Below, piece after piece: positions 52,501 through 60,118 of a stretch of 64,000 nucleotides of DNA. Under the pieces are notes generated by a model that made no database searches, had not been told where the DNA came from, and saw only the letters and a list, made by a program, of their open reading frames with translations. A program made the position numbers and the translations under genes. Within the stretch, counting starts at the first letter, position 1; each line of letters starts with the position of its first letter. The stretch comes from VMCP01 sp964415065. GTDB taxonomy: Bacteria > Bacteroidota > Bacteroidia > NS11-12g > UBA955. Location: NCBI GenBank assembly GCA_964415065.1, contig CAYPYX010000010.1, positions 1 to 64,000 on the forward strand, in the 5' to 3' direction.

Positions 52501-53579
52501 AACAATTTCATGAACTGATTTCGTTGAATAGTGCCATTTCGAATATATCTGACGAAATAGCAATTCGGGCTGAAATAACATCCCCCAGAAAGGTAAAAAA
52601 AGGTGAGCGTTATACCGTTGACATCAAGCCAGTTGATATGCTGAACGCAGTCAATATGACGGATAGATTAAATGGTGGTATGGAGCGGGGTATTAATTTA
52701 GGTACTGAGCAAAAAAAGAGTTTAGATGGTGTTGAGTTAAATCAGTCTAGAATGGGATTGCATGTTTTTGTCCGATTAATGAATGAATCTATTAATAATC
52801 ATTCTTCATTTTCTGGAAGAACATTGCCTGGACAATTTACACAGATATATGTATTGTCTTTATCTGATACTGCGGTGCGTTTGAATTTAACGGGTCCTGC
52901 GTTGATTTGGGCTGCGTATGGAGATACGGCAGTGAATTCGATAACGAGATTAAATTATACTGCCAGTTATGTGTATGAACAGCCAAATAATTACGAGGTG
53001 ATTTCGATTACTGGGAAATACAATCCTCAATATTCGGGAGGTGGGGATCAGGCGTTAATTGATGGTGTTTTGGGAAGTGAAGAATGGCGAGCAGGAGGAT
53101 GGCAAGGGTATCAAAGTCAGGACTTTGAATGTGTGATTGATTTAAAAGAATTAACCGAAATTAAGTATTTGGGAATTCGTTTTCTTGCCGATCAACGAGC
53201 ATGGATATTCGAACCTAAAGACGTCGAATTTTATTATTCTGAAGACGGAAAAGAGTATAAATTGTTCAATAGGTTTGATTTTAGAGGTCTGATTAGGGAA
53301 GAAACAGTGATTGTTCCTTTAGTTTTGGGAAAGGGTGATGCCTCAGGCTTACGGCAACAACCTGATTCCAGCGTGAATGGATTTTCTGGAGGGATTAAGT
53401 TGTCCAAAAAGAAAAGGCACAAACATAAAGATCAAAAGATCACGGCTCGATATATAAAGGTTAAGGCAAAGAATTTCGGCAAATTACCCCCTAGGCATCC
53501 AGGTTATGAATACAATGGTGAAGCGTTTATTTTCGTGGATGAGATTCTAATTAACCCAGAGGTAATGGAATTGTTGTAA
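49593..53579 (+). CDS. GH92 alpha-mannosidase with C-terminal F5/8-type domain
   Basis: An exported enzyme of about 1,328 residues; the signal peptide is FLFCALFSLSTFSLSNAQ. A Ser/Thr/Asn-rich spacer follows (to about 100). The GH92 core spans about 110-860: YVNPFIGTGGHGHTFPGAVAPFGM, GFSHTHLSGTGVSDLGD, YHVFSLWDTYRTLHPLL, GNEPSHHMTYLYNY and GNEDCGQMSAWYVMSALGIYP, the last being the calcium/glutamate-rich active-site block of calcium-dependent exo-alpha-mannosidases. The C terminus (about 1150-1320) is a discoidin-like carbohydrate-binding domain, and residues 890-1140 are of unknown type. It probably trims mannose from glycoproteins or glycans outside the cell. It stands apart from the neighbours and its 3' end overlaps the facing gene's end by 29 bp. 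Confidence 0.9.
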   Translation: MKFLFCALFSLSTFSLSNAQVRQAPTTKSKTNSQNIPEKTKNNPSRTNQSTTQKTRINPTQSIMPLLDVERPVKGLPVGEGVDAFEVEGDAFAIRQRQAKDYKQYVNPFIGTGGHGHTFPGAVAPFGMVQLSPDTRNDASWDACGGYYYNDSTILGFSHTHLSGTGVSDLGDILFQPTDGPKFDPKEYREAYLHRDEVATPGYYSVRYRRTRIRTELTASDYTGIQRYEFSNPNEAWVIIDLEHRDQLLSFSLDLENFKPGSDIEDQGIYRIRGHRQSKAWANNQWVFFVTEFSQPILKFQYNENKTKLALCFRKSVIPNIDNSDGRFPQIPEKKFLDIRSNSAFTLEVRTTISFTSLEGAEKNEQFTLNQLNEKLMQFRGPKGMGDDMSPFQFVKVENKNWSEEYINILGNSGNEISKSVSNQKLPINYFELMKKSTEINWNSELSRIKVDFNLYQNENGSLQNLVNFYTALYHTFIHPSLASDCDGNYRGRDQKLHTASHRVYHVFSLWDTYRTLHPLLTLVQRKRTREFVRSMLLQYKDGGKLPVWELGSCETNCMIGFHSVPVIAEALAKGIDLQLDGTDGLTEELLVKAIMESSNGKELSYQYAIPTAHELLTIYNLKLGYMDVLKEAESVSKTLEYAYDDFCTRRVLELLDGFESSTGDVYSGKYDSLVRELKRRENRWMNLYDSESKSFRPKHNGQFLSPFQRNEVNNHYTEANAWQYSLAVQHNVLGLFQVYGGYNGFKTHLDTLFYGSSKTSGREQADISGLIGQYAHGNEPSHHMTYLYNYLNRKDQTQKILWNIYSNFYKNSPDGLIGNEDCGQMSAWYVMSALGIYPVAPGTNQYELGLPLFPRVQLFTEQGDTFTFSRDKATENELWFMYNGLNPMHFELNTDGDLEKYLKKFENSSQTVKQFTETEFYKKNKEELFYHSTYVPRIGYHYLEIFKEVKFKRVKSISPNADEIRGIEKQFHELISLNSAISNISDEIAIRAEITSPRKVKKGERYTVDIKPVDMLNAVNMTDRLNGGMERGINLGTEQKKSLDGVELNQSRMGLHVFVRLMNESINNHSSFSGRTLPGQFTQIYVLSLSDTAVRLNLTGPALIWAAYGDTAVNSITRLNYTASYVYEQPNNYEVISITGKYNPQYSGGGDQALIDGVLGSEEWRAGGWQGYQSQDFECVIDLKELTEIKYLGIRFLADQRAWIFEPKDVEFYYSEDGKEYKLFNRFDFRGLIREETVIVPLVLGKGDASGLRQQPDSSVNGFSGGIKLSKKKRHKHKDQKITARYIKVKAKNFGKLPPRHPGYEYNGEAFIFVDEILINPEVMELL

Positions 53580-54282
53580 CATACATTCCTTTGTCGCGTA
53601 TCTTGGCAATTCTCATGTGAATCCAGTAAAAGGCGGCAAAATGGAGTAATACGGCAAATTCCAAGCCCAAAATATACCAAGGCCACTCGCCGATGATAAA
53701 CGGGTTTTGTGCATCTGGTTTTTGAGCAATGAACATGTAATTTGAGTTTAACAAGTAGTTAATTAATCCAATTATTGGTAAGGTTAATTGTGTGTAACCC
53801 ATAACTTTTAGCCAAGAGTGTTTACGCGGTGTGAAATTGAGACGGTAAGTAGCGTAAATACCTGTAATAATCACACCAGCGTGAGCTATTCCGTATTCCC
53901 AATGATTATAAATAGATGCACCATCGGTTATTTCAGGAGTTAAAAATGAGTGAATAGCGCCAGCTGACCAGAAAATGAGGAATTCATACGCCCATTGTTT
54001 TTTATTTAGTAATACAATAACACTAAGAATAGTTGAAAATGAACATAAGTGTAAGGGAAGGTGTACTTCTTTTTGCCAAATACCTGAGTAAAGGGCGTAA
54101 ATCTGATTAAATATAAAATTAGAAATTAGAATTCCTGCGAGGATAGGGGTTATGATTTTTTTAGATTTTTCTGTTTTGGAAAAATACAATATTACAGCGG
54201 TACCTAGAATTAAGCCAATGTTAAGATAAATCCATGCTGGGGAACCTATTGCAATTGTATGGTGAAGTGCATTTCTGTCCAT
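53551..54282 (-). CDS. YwaF/TIGR02206-family membrane protein
   Basis: A 243-residue membrane protein with seven hydrophobic helices and short loops. The family pattern is visible in LPLHLCSFSTILSVIVLL, WEYGIAHAGVIITGIYATYRL, TQLTLPIIGLINYLLNSNYMFIAQKP and LGLEFAVLLHFAAFYWIHM. The role of the family is not known. I placed the start at the ATG at 54282 (MDRNALHHTIAIGS). The gene faces the GH92 gene and its end overlaps it by 29 bp. Confidence 0.85.
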   Translation of the reverse strand: MDRNALHHTIAIGSPAWIYLNIGLILGTAVILYFSKTEKSKKIITPILAGILISNFIFNQIYALYSGIWQKEVHLPLHLCSFSTILSVIVLLNKKQWAYEFLIFWSAGAIHSFLTPEITDGASIYNHWEYGIAHAGVIITGIYATYRLNFTPRKHSWLKVMGYTQLTLPIIGLINYLLNSNYMFIAQKPDAQNPFIIGEWPWYILGLEFAVLLHFAAFYWIHMRIAKIRDKGMYVTTIPLPLG

Positions 54283-54541
54283 GAGTCTGAATATGAGTAA
54301 ATTAAAGTTGGGCAATATAGTAAAAATGAATTTAAATTCAAGTGGCGCAAAATAATTTCTAAATGAATATGCAATGGTAAACCCAGTTGAATTATATGAG
54401 CTATTGACCCATAATCAGAAAAATAGAGGATATATGCATCAATTTAGCATATTAACATTCTGTATAATTGGTAGTTTAGGTTCAAGGATAATGAAACTTT
54501 GAATAATACACCATACATTTCCGATCGATTTAAATGACAAA
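54283..54541. other. Intergenic region without visible features
   Basis: AT-rich stretch between the YwaF-like gene start and the terminator of the PID-CTERM-like gene. I see no open frame with a plausible start, no strong hairpin and no clear promoter. Confidence 0.4.
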
Positions 54542-54566
54542 AAAAGGCCACCTTTCGGGTGGCCTC
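54540..54566 (-). terminator. Terminator of the PID-CTERM-like gene
   Basis: GGCCACC, TTTCG loop, GGTGGCC, followed on the complement by TTTTTTTGTC. It lies 25 bp after the small gene's stop. Confidence 0.8.
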
Positions 54567-54588
54567 TATACAATTTGAATTAATTTTA

Positions 54589-54768
54589 TTATTTGTTTTT
54601 GTTCTTCAAACGGTAAACACCATAAGCAATGGCTGAACCTACTACAGAAACAATACCACCATCTACAGGAACCTGCAAATCTGGATCATCAGGAACACCT
54701 TGTGCGAAAACGGCTTTAGTTGAAATGGCAAGTGCTACAAGGAGGAAAAGTTTAAAATTCTTTTTCAT
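54589..54768 (-). CDS. PID-CTERM-like small exported protein (59 aa)
   Basis: Read on the complement from the ATG at 54768 to TAA at 54591. A signal peptide (MKKNFKLFLLVALAISTKAVFA) is followed by QGVPDDPDLQ, then PVDGGIVSVVGSAIAYGVYRLKNKNK: a PxDGG motif, a hydrophobic stretch of about 15 residues, and a basic tail. This three-part arrangement is the PID-CTERM sorting signal pattern of Flavobacteriia, except that Val replaces the central Ile. Nothing remains of the mature protein beyond about 12 residues. The gene has its own terminator. A cognate sortase-like enzyme is expected; xrtF is 5.3 kb downstream. Confidence 0.75.
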   Translation of the reverse strand: MKKNFKLFLLVALAISTKAVFAQGVPDDPDLQVPVDGGIVSVVGSAIAYGVYRLKNKNK

Positions 54769-54804
54769 AATGCGAATATAATTATTTTTTTATTGTTTTA
54801 CAAA

Positions 54805-57615
54805 TTATTTGATTTGGATCATTTTGGTGCTAACGCCAAGATTAGTATTAAGTTGAATCAAATAGATTCCCGGAGTTAAGTTAGTTGCGTCAATCGAATT
54901 GTTCATATTCATTTTGCCTTTAGAAATAATCTTTCCGTCAATTCCAAGAATTAAATAGTTTGAAATACTCATACTTCCATTCGTTGCAACTTGAATATTC
55001 CCATCGATACTGGGGTTAGGGTAAAGAACAACTTGTTCTTGCCAGTTTGTAGTTGTAGTGCTTGCGCTTTTATCTATTCCAGTGAAGATTAAGTCAAATC
55101 GGGTTGATGTGTTTGCACCCGTTTCAGCAATAGAGTAATTATAAATAAAGTTGTCAGTTACTGTATTCAGCTTGCCTGTGTGCTTATCTAAAAGTTGAAC
55201 GGTATAGTTAGAATTTCCTGAAGAGCAATAATTAAAAACTAAACGAAGGTTTTTGGATCCGTCTTTAGGGTAAGCCACTTTTAAAGCTTGAGTATATGTT
55301 TGACCAACAGAAGCAAGTTTTGCTTTTCTATCGATTGAATACCAATTGCCATTACTTGAAATGGATCCAATTCCTAAATAACCAGCATAAAACTTAGGAA
55401 CATCAGCAAAATCATCTCCATTGGTAATATCTGATTGTTCCAAATCAAATTTCATTTCAAATCCGTCTTGTTCAACAGCAGAGTCTTCTTGATAACGCAT
55501 TTGGATTTTTAATTCATCACATGAAATTTCATTTAATTCTTGAACACCAAAATGCTTTGTAATAGAACGCGAATAAGGAGTTTTTATATCTTCTGTGAAG
55601 GACAAAGTTGCATTGTTGTTTCTAGCGAAAACGAAGAACGCTGAGCCAGGAGCAGCAAATCGAGCGCGGCCTGAAGCACCATTGGTGTTACCCGTGAAAT
55701 GAGCCGCACCACTACGACCTGGAGTACCTGCAGATGAGCTGTCCCAAGTGTTATATGTTTTGGAAATAGCATCGTAAAAATAGAAACGAGGATAAATGGA
55801 GTTTTTATTAGTTCCTGATTCGTACAAAGCTCTTAAATTAATGGTTGATGGATATGGATTTCCGACTAAATTAGCTCCATTTAACGAAGTGTTAGCACCA
55901 GATGTTAGATTAAGAGTTACCGATGTGTTTCCAGTATGTAATTGACCTTTGAAGTCAATTGGTGTTGAGTTGGCTGCAATAGAGGTATCACCTAGTCCCC
56001 AATCTGCATTTTTAGTTCCGCGATAGAAAATTAAAGCACCTTGACCTAAGGACAACGTATTACCTGAAGTGGTAGATTTAACTGAACTCCAGTTTTGAGT
56101 AGACTGATTCCAAAGGAATACAGATGATTTACAATATGAGCACTTAGTTGTGAATGAGTCTTGATTGTCACCCAAATCGTCAACGTTTCCTGTTAAATGG
56201 ATGTTGTCTGCAAACTGTGATAAACGGGTACCGTTGGCCAATGGAATTCCATAAGCTCTGTAGGCTCTTCTCGTCGAATTGTAAATTTCAAATAAAACTC
56301 CACCAGTAATTGAACTTGTTGAAGGTAAAGCAGCTAATTGTCCATAAGCATTTGTAATAGCTTTTTCTGCCCATTTGAACTGCAAATTAGGAATCCAACT
56401 ATTGAACTGAGCTTCTGAGTTCCCAGCTGGAGAATTTGAAACTAATGTAGTGTTTGGGTTGATTTTTAAAACTGAAAACAACGGTAAAGTGCGATTTAAA
56501 GTAAAGGTGCTAACTGTTGAACCAACACCATTTCCAATTTCAACATTCATCAATGAATCGATATATAAAATTCCACCTGTACCATTTAGAGATTGTGCTC
56601 TTCCATCCAGATATAATGTGTTGGTTGCAGATGGTTTGAATGATAAGGATCCACCTACCGTGTGAATATTGCCACTTAATCGATGTGTTCCACTACCAAT
56701 AAATTCTACAATACCGTTAGAAGTAGTTACGCGGCCATTCATGTCAAGCGTATTTGTTCCTGCTACATTGATGGATAGTTTTGAAGATGAAATTCCGTTT
56801 TGACTTGCAGAAGGACCAGAAAAGCGAGCGAAAGAATTGGTATCCAATATGAAATCATGTCCATCCAAATTCGATCCAGTAGCACCAATTTGCCAATTGG
56901 CAGCATTGGTAGTACATTTAAAATCTACGTGGTTGTAGGGTTTAATGATGAATTGTCCAATTTGTTCGGTTACACCCGATATATCAATGGTGGTTTTCTG
57001 GATATTGGTGAAATCCCCCAAGTCTACCAATAAAATATCATCCACTGCCGGAGTAGTTCTTACTGGACTCCAGTTGTTGTCTCTATCATATGTAGAATCC
57101 ACCCCAGATGTTCCCACCCAGGTGTAAACACCTTTATTTGTAACTTGTATTGAAGCATTGATGGTAAAGGATGGCGTAAAAGAAGAACAGTTACCCCCAA
57201 CTCCAATATACACCGAAGTGGTAAAAGTACCTGTTGATGTTGGCACGAATCTTAATTTTACAGTTTCAGTCGTTCTCGCACCGCCGTTGTGAGGGACCTG
57301 AGCTGCTCTACAAAATTTTTGCCATCCATTAGATCCAGAAGAACCAAATAGTACTTCCCATCCTGTATTACCTGAAGATTCAGAAAATAACAATTTATCA
57401 TTCCCAGAAAAATTTTCATAAGTTACTAAAATGGTTTTCTCAATGGTTGTGCCAGCAGTTGTGGATGTAATCCACTCCAAGCCGTAGGTATTGTTAGCTG
57501 TGGCAGATGTGGCGCCGTTAGCTACAACACTTACAATGTTGCCCGCTTTTGAAAACGTGAATGCACAAAGCACCAAAAGTGTAGAAGCTAACTGCTTGAA
57601 AAATTTATGTTTCAT
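54805..57615 (-). CDS. Large exported protein with T9SS type A C-terminal sorting domain
   Basis: A 936-residue protein. Signal peptide: MKHKFFKQLASTLLVLCAFTFSKA. The body is beta-rich with Gly/Asn/Thr turns; the segment GNIHTVGGSLSFKPSATNTLYLDGR-like repeats and a thick run of TGNTNGASGRARF/FFVFARNNNATLSF suggest an adhesin-type or filamentous surface protein. The last 75 residues are a type A T9SS sorting domain: VVLYPNPSIDGNIQVATNG, YLILGIDGKII, NLTPGIYLIQL, then TKMIQIK. The cargo function is unknown. A -7 box TATTTTTG is on the complement at 57652-57659, 37 bp before the start. Confidence 0.88.
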   Translation of the reverse strand: MKHKFFKQLASTLLVLCAFTFSKAGNIVSVVANGATSATANNTYGLEWITSTTAGTTIEKTILVTYENFSGNDKLLFSESSGNTGWEVLFGSSGSNGWQKFCRAAQVPHNGGARTTETVKLRFVPTSTGTFTTSVYIGVGGNCSSFTPSFTINASIQVTNKGVYTWVGTSGVDSTYDRDNNWSPVRTTPAVDDILLVDLGDFTNIQKTTIDISGVTEQIGQFIIKPYNHVDFKCTTNAANWQIGATGSNLDGHDFILDTNSFARFSGPSASQNGISSSKLSINVAGTNTLDMNGRVTTSNGIVEFIGSGTHRLSGNIHTVGGSLSFKPSATNTLYLDGRAQSLNGTGGILYIDSLMNVEIGNGVGSTVSTFTLNRTLPLFSVLKINPNTTLVSNSPAGNSEAQFNSWIPNLQFKWAEKAITNAYGQLAALPSTSSITGGVLFEIYNSTRRAYRAYGIPLANGTRLSQFADNIHLTGNVDDLGDNQDSFTTKCSYCKSSVFLWNQSTQNWSSVKSTTSGNTLSLGQGALIFYRGTKNADWGLGDTSIAANSTPIDFKGQLHTGNTSVTLNLTSGANTSLNGANLVGNPYPSTINLRALYESGTNKNSIYPRFYFYDAISKTYNTWDSSSAGTPGRSGAAHFTGNTNGASGRARFAAPGSAFFVFARNNNATLSFTEDIKTPYSRSITKHFGVQELNEISCDELKIQMRYQEDSAVEQDGFEMKFDLEQSDITNGDDFADVPKFYAGYLGIGSISSNGNWYSIDRKAKLASVGQTYTQALKVAYPKDGSKNLRLVFNYCSSGNSNYTVQLLDKHTGKLNTVTDNFIYNYSIAETGANTSTRFDLIFTGIDKSASTTTTNWQEQVVLYPNPSIDGNIQVATNGSMSISNYLILGIDGKIISKGKMNMNNSIDATNLTPGIYLIQLNTNLGVSTKMIQIK

Positions 57616-57651
57616 AGATTTGAAGATTCTAAGTAGGGTTTAAATCAAATA

Positions 57652-57659
57652 CAAAAATA
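57652..57659 (-). promoter_or_regulatory. -7 box (TATTTTTG) of the 936-residue T9SS protein gene
   Basis: Exact TAnnTTTG match; leader of about 30 nt. No clear -33 TTG at 19 nt. Confidence 0.4.
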
Positions 57660-57863
57660 GTATGATTTTGTTAATTTCATGGTCGATTTTGAGATTACTT
57701 ATGTTTTAATTGTCACATTGTGTCATATGTATAAGATTCATGTACTTGGGTTAAAATTTCTTCATGATTTCAATGAGTTAGGATTTAGCAAATTGAAAGA
57801 TCAAAAAATAATGGTTACAAAGAATGTTACATCTCGGATTCTAATGTAGTCCTTAAGTTCAGA

Positions 57864-58220
57864 TTAATTGACACTGTTCAAATTCTCCCAAAATTCAACG
57901 GCTCTTCTTGTATGGGGAATTACAATTGTGCCACCTACAATATTTGCTACAGCTAAAATTTCAAATAGTTCCTCCGTTGATGTATGTTGTTCATAACATT
58001 TTTCTAAATGATATTTTACGCAGTCATCACAGCGTAGGACCAAAGAAGCAACCAATCCCAACATTTCTTTTGTTTTTACATCTAAAGCGCCCGGAGAATA
58101 GGTTTGAGTATCTAGGTTGAAAAGTCTTTTCAAAACCAGATTGTCTGAATTGAGAATTTTCTCATTCATTTTCGCTCGATATTCATTGAATTCAGTTACA
58201 GCAGCATTTTTGTTTGTCAT
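57864..58220 (-). CDS. Carboxymuconolactone decarboxylase (AhpD)-family protein
   Basis: A 118-residue CMD/AhpD-fold protein. The family pattern GALDVKTKEMLGLVASLVLRCDDCVKYHLEKCYEQHTSTEELFEILAVA is complete, with the redox pair CDDC and the proton-relay Cys-x-x-Cys-x-x-x-His (H about residue 69). Proteins of this type are alkylhydroperoxidase-like thiol reductants. I use the ATG at 58220 (MTNKNAAVTEF). Transcribed away from the tRNA gene. Confidence 0.87.
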   Translation of the reverse strand: MTNKNAAVTEFNEYRAKMNEKILNSDNLVLKRLFNLDTQTYSPGALDVKTKEMLGLVASLVLRCDDCVKYHLEKCYEQHTSTEELFEILAVANIVGGTIVIPHTRRAVEFWENLNSVN

Positions 58221-58281
58221 GTTCTTGGGATGGTTATTTTGTTTATTGAGATACAAATTAAAAAAATATTTTCAATTTTTC

Positions 58282-58311
58282 TTGGAAGATAAAAGGAATA
58301 TCGTATTTTTG
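58282..58311 (+). promoter_or_regulatory. Consensus Bacteroidota promoter of tRNA-Phe
   Basis: TTG at 58282-58284, 19 nt, then TATTTTTG at 58304-58311 (TAnnTTTG): an exact match to the primary sigma consensus. It places transcription start near 58318, about 50 nt before the tRNA. Confidence 0.85.
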
Positions 58312-58366
58312 CAGTCCCGTTTAAGAATACACATTGATTTATTAATGCGTATACATTAAGCAAAAA

Positions 58367-58439
58367 GGTATCGTAGCTCAGTTGGTAGAGCAAAGGACTG
58401 AAAATCCTTGTGTCGGCGGTTCGATTCCGTCCGATACCA
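58367..58439 (+). tRNA. tRNA-Phe (GAA)
   Basis: Acceptor stem GGTATCG/CGATACC; D arm GCTCAGTTGGTAGAGC; anticodon stem AAGGA/TCCTT with loop CTGAAAA and anticodon GAA at 58400-58402; T arm GGCGGTTCGATTCCGTC; discriminator A. The CCA end is not encoded. 73 nt. A terminator follows directly. Confidence 0.97.
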
Positions 58440-58446
58440 CAAAAAG

Positions 58447-58470
58447 GCCACCCATGAGGTGGCTTTTTTT
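58447..58470 (+). terminator. Terminator of tRNA-Phe
   Basis: GCCACC, CATGA loop, GGTGGC then TTTTTTT; the left arm begins AAAAAGGCCACC, matching the terminators at 40180 and 54540. Confidence 0.9.
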
Positions 58471-58493
58471 ATGTCCTTTTCGAATGTTTTGTA

Positions 58494-58501
58494 TAACTTT
58501 G
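58494..58501 (+). promoter_or_regulatory. -7 box (TAACTTTG) of the VOC gene
   Basis: Exact TAnnTTTG match that ends 4 nt before the ATG of the VOC gene, so the transcript would be leaderless. Confidence 0.45.
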
Positions 58502-58505
58502 ATTG

Positions 58506-58943
58506 ATGTCTGAAAATAAAATTTATCCTTGCTTATGGTTTAATCAACAGGCTAGAGCAGCAGCGGATTGGTATGTTGCGATTTTTGAAGAATCTAAAAT
58601 AGTAACAGATAATGGCCTGGTAGTGATATTTGAAATTAGAGGAACAAAAATTATGGCCCTGAACGGAGGTCCAGAATTTCAATTCAATGAATCCATTTCA
58701 ATGGTGGTGAATTGTGAAAACCAAGAGGAAGTAGATAAATACTGGTATGCCCTTATTTCCAATGGTGGGATAGAAAGTCAGTGTGGTTGGTTGAAAGACA
58801 AGTTTGGGGTTTCTTGGCAAATTGTCCCAAAGGAATTAGGGGAATGGATAGGAAATCCCGATCCAGAAGTTCGAAACTATGCAATTTCGTCTCTAATGAA
58901 GATGAAAAGGATAATTATTGAAGATTTAAAGTATTCTGGTTAG
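58506..58943 (+). CDS. VOC-family protein (PhnB/3-demethylubiquinone type)
   Basis: A 145-residue protein of the vicinal-oxygen-chelate fold. The features are KIYPCLWFNQQARAAADWYVAIF, IMALNGGPEFQFNESISMVV, the second paired module GGIESQCGWLKDKFGVSWQIVP, and the family-typical DPEVRNYAISSLMKMKRIIIEDLKYS. Family members bind metals and include glyoxalase and dioxygenase-like enzymes; the substrate here is unknown. Single gene. Its start codon follows the -7 box by 4 nt. Confidence 0.85.
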   Translation: MSENKIYPCLWFNQQARAAADWYVAIFEESKIVTDNGLVVIFEIRGTKIMALNGGPEFQFNESISMVVNCENQEEVDKYWYALISNGGIESQCGWLKDKFGVSWQIVPKELGEWIGNPDPEVRNYAISSLMKMKRIIIEDLKYSG

Positions 58944-58957
58944 CATCAAACGTTTTT

Positions 58958-58997
58958 GTTATACCGCAGTTGGAATTGTTATACTGCAGTTGGAATT
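58958..58997. repeat. 20-bp tandem direct repeat, two copies
   Basis: GTTATACCGCAGTTGGAATT followed directly by GTTATACTGCAGTTGGAATT, one mismatch. It lies just after the VOC gene and before the 3' end of the small membrane protein gene. It looks like a recent duplication. Confidence 0.7.
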
Positions 58998-58999
58998 AT

Positions 59000-59446
59000 T
59001 TAATGTAGACTTCTATACTTTATCCAGAAGGGTAGCAAAGCCATGGGGAAGTATGCCAAGCCCAAATCTGCTAAAATAAACCACCAGGGAGAAGGTATCA
59101 TAAATACCATAGATAATCCACCTAAAAAGAATAACCCTCCGACAATTAGTGAACGGATGAATAATGCTTGTCGCTCCTTAAAGAAAAATAATAAAACCAA
59201 AGCACTGACGAGTGTGCCCAGTGCATGTGCAAGAAACGGCATAATAAAATGCTTAGGTTGCATTAATTCAGCTGCTGCTTTTAACCCTGCTTCAGTTGTA
59301 AAGTCCGCACCAGTTGGCGGTGGAATTACAGTAGGGCTTATTTCAATAATTTTACCGTTTACAAATGCTCCAATAAACAAAGCAATAATTACGTAAAGAC
59401 TATTTTTGATTAAATTGATCAAATGTGTTTTTTTAGGTTGACTCAT
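59000..59446 (-). CDS. Small multi-pass membrane protein
   Basis: A 148-residue membrane protein with four hydrophobic segments: 11-29 (SLYVIIALFIGAFVNG), 66-86 (FIMPFLAHALGTLVSALVLLFFF), 95-115 (LIVGGLFFLGGLSMVFMIP) and 120-142 (WWFILADLGLAYFPMALLPF). The short region 30-65 between the first two contains a run of Pro and Gly (TVIPPPTGADF). No family recognised. Confidence 0.65.
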   Translation of the reverse strand: MSQPKKTHLINLIKNSLYVIIALFIGAFVNGKIIEISPTVIPPPTGADFTTEAGLKAAAELMQPKHFIMPFLAHALGTLVSALVLLFFFKERQALFIRSLIVGGLFFLGGLSMVFMIPSPWWFILADLGLAYFPMALLPFWIKYRSLH

Positions 59447-59520
59447 TGAAATGCTAAATTAGAAAGCGAATATACTGAATTCAAGATGAACTTAAATCAA
59501 GCTAAGTTGTTCTTTAATCT

Positions 59521-59973
59521 ATGAAACGACTTGAATTTGTTCAGGAACTGCCAATTACCTTAGAAGAAGCGTGGAAGTTTTTTTCTTCACCCAAGAATTT
59601 GAATGAAATCACCCCTGAAGATATGGTGTTCAAAATCACTTCAAATCCGCCAGAAGAAATGTATCCTGGCTTGTTTATAACTTACAAAATTTCACCTTTT
59701 TTAGGAATACAAATGGATTGGTGCACTGAAATAACTCACGTTATAGATCGTCGGTATTTTGTAGATGAACAAAGAAAAGGTCCCTATAATATTTGGCATC
59801 ATGAACACCATTTTGAAGAAATTCCAGGTGGAGTGAGAATGACAGATATTCTTCACTATGACATAGGTAAGGGAATATTAGGAATTATTGCAGGTAAACT
59901 GTTTGTGGATCAAAAAGTGAAGGGTATTTTTGATTATCGTTACAAAAAGTTACAAAAATTATATTCGAACTAG
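59521..59973 (+). CDS. SRPBCC-family ligand-binding protein
   Basis: A 150-residue START/SRPBCC fold. The N-terminal block FVQELPITLEEAWKFFSSPKNLNEITPEDMVF is the signature of this family, and the following strands include a conserved WHHEHHFEEIPGGVRMTDILHYDI. Members bind hydrophobic ligands or act as polyketide cyclase-like enzymes, and some flavobacterial copies are called cell-division inhibitors. The role here is unknown. Single gene; the upstream spacer has no clear promoter box. Confidence 0.87.
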   Translation: MKRLEFVQELPITLEEAWKFFSSPKNLNEITPEDMVFKITSNPPEEMYPGLFITYKISPFLGIQMDWCTEITHVIDRRYFVDEQRKGPYNIWHHEHHFEEIPGGVRMTDILHYDIGKGILGIIAGKLFVDQKVKGIFDYRYKKLQKLYSN

Positions 59974-60118
59974 CCCTAAACCGGGTTTTCAAGTTTTTAG
60001 ATCAATCAATTATAGAGTACTTTTGTTGCACTATCCTATTCAACCGCTGATTTAGATTTTAATTGAAAAGTTAAAATCAGAACGAATCAGAATGCGAAAG
60101 TTGATGGTTGTTAAACTT

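Noticed and set aside
57705..57725. TGTCA direct repeat resembling the E. coli Pho box, upstream of the T9SS protein gene
   Set aside because: The spacing is 10 bp rather than 11, it is single, and Bacteroidota are not expected to use the E. coli consensus.
58367..58439. tRNA-Phe as an integration site for a mobile element
   Set aside because: No integrase and no repeated 3' end of the tRNA was seen in the window.
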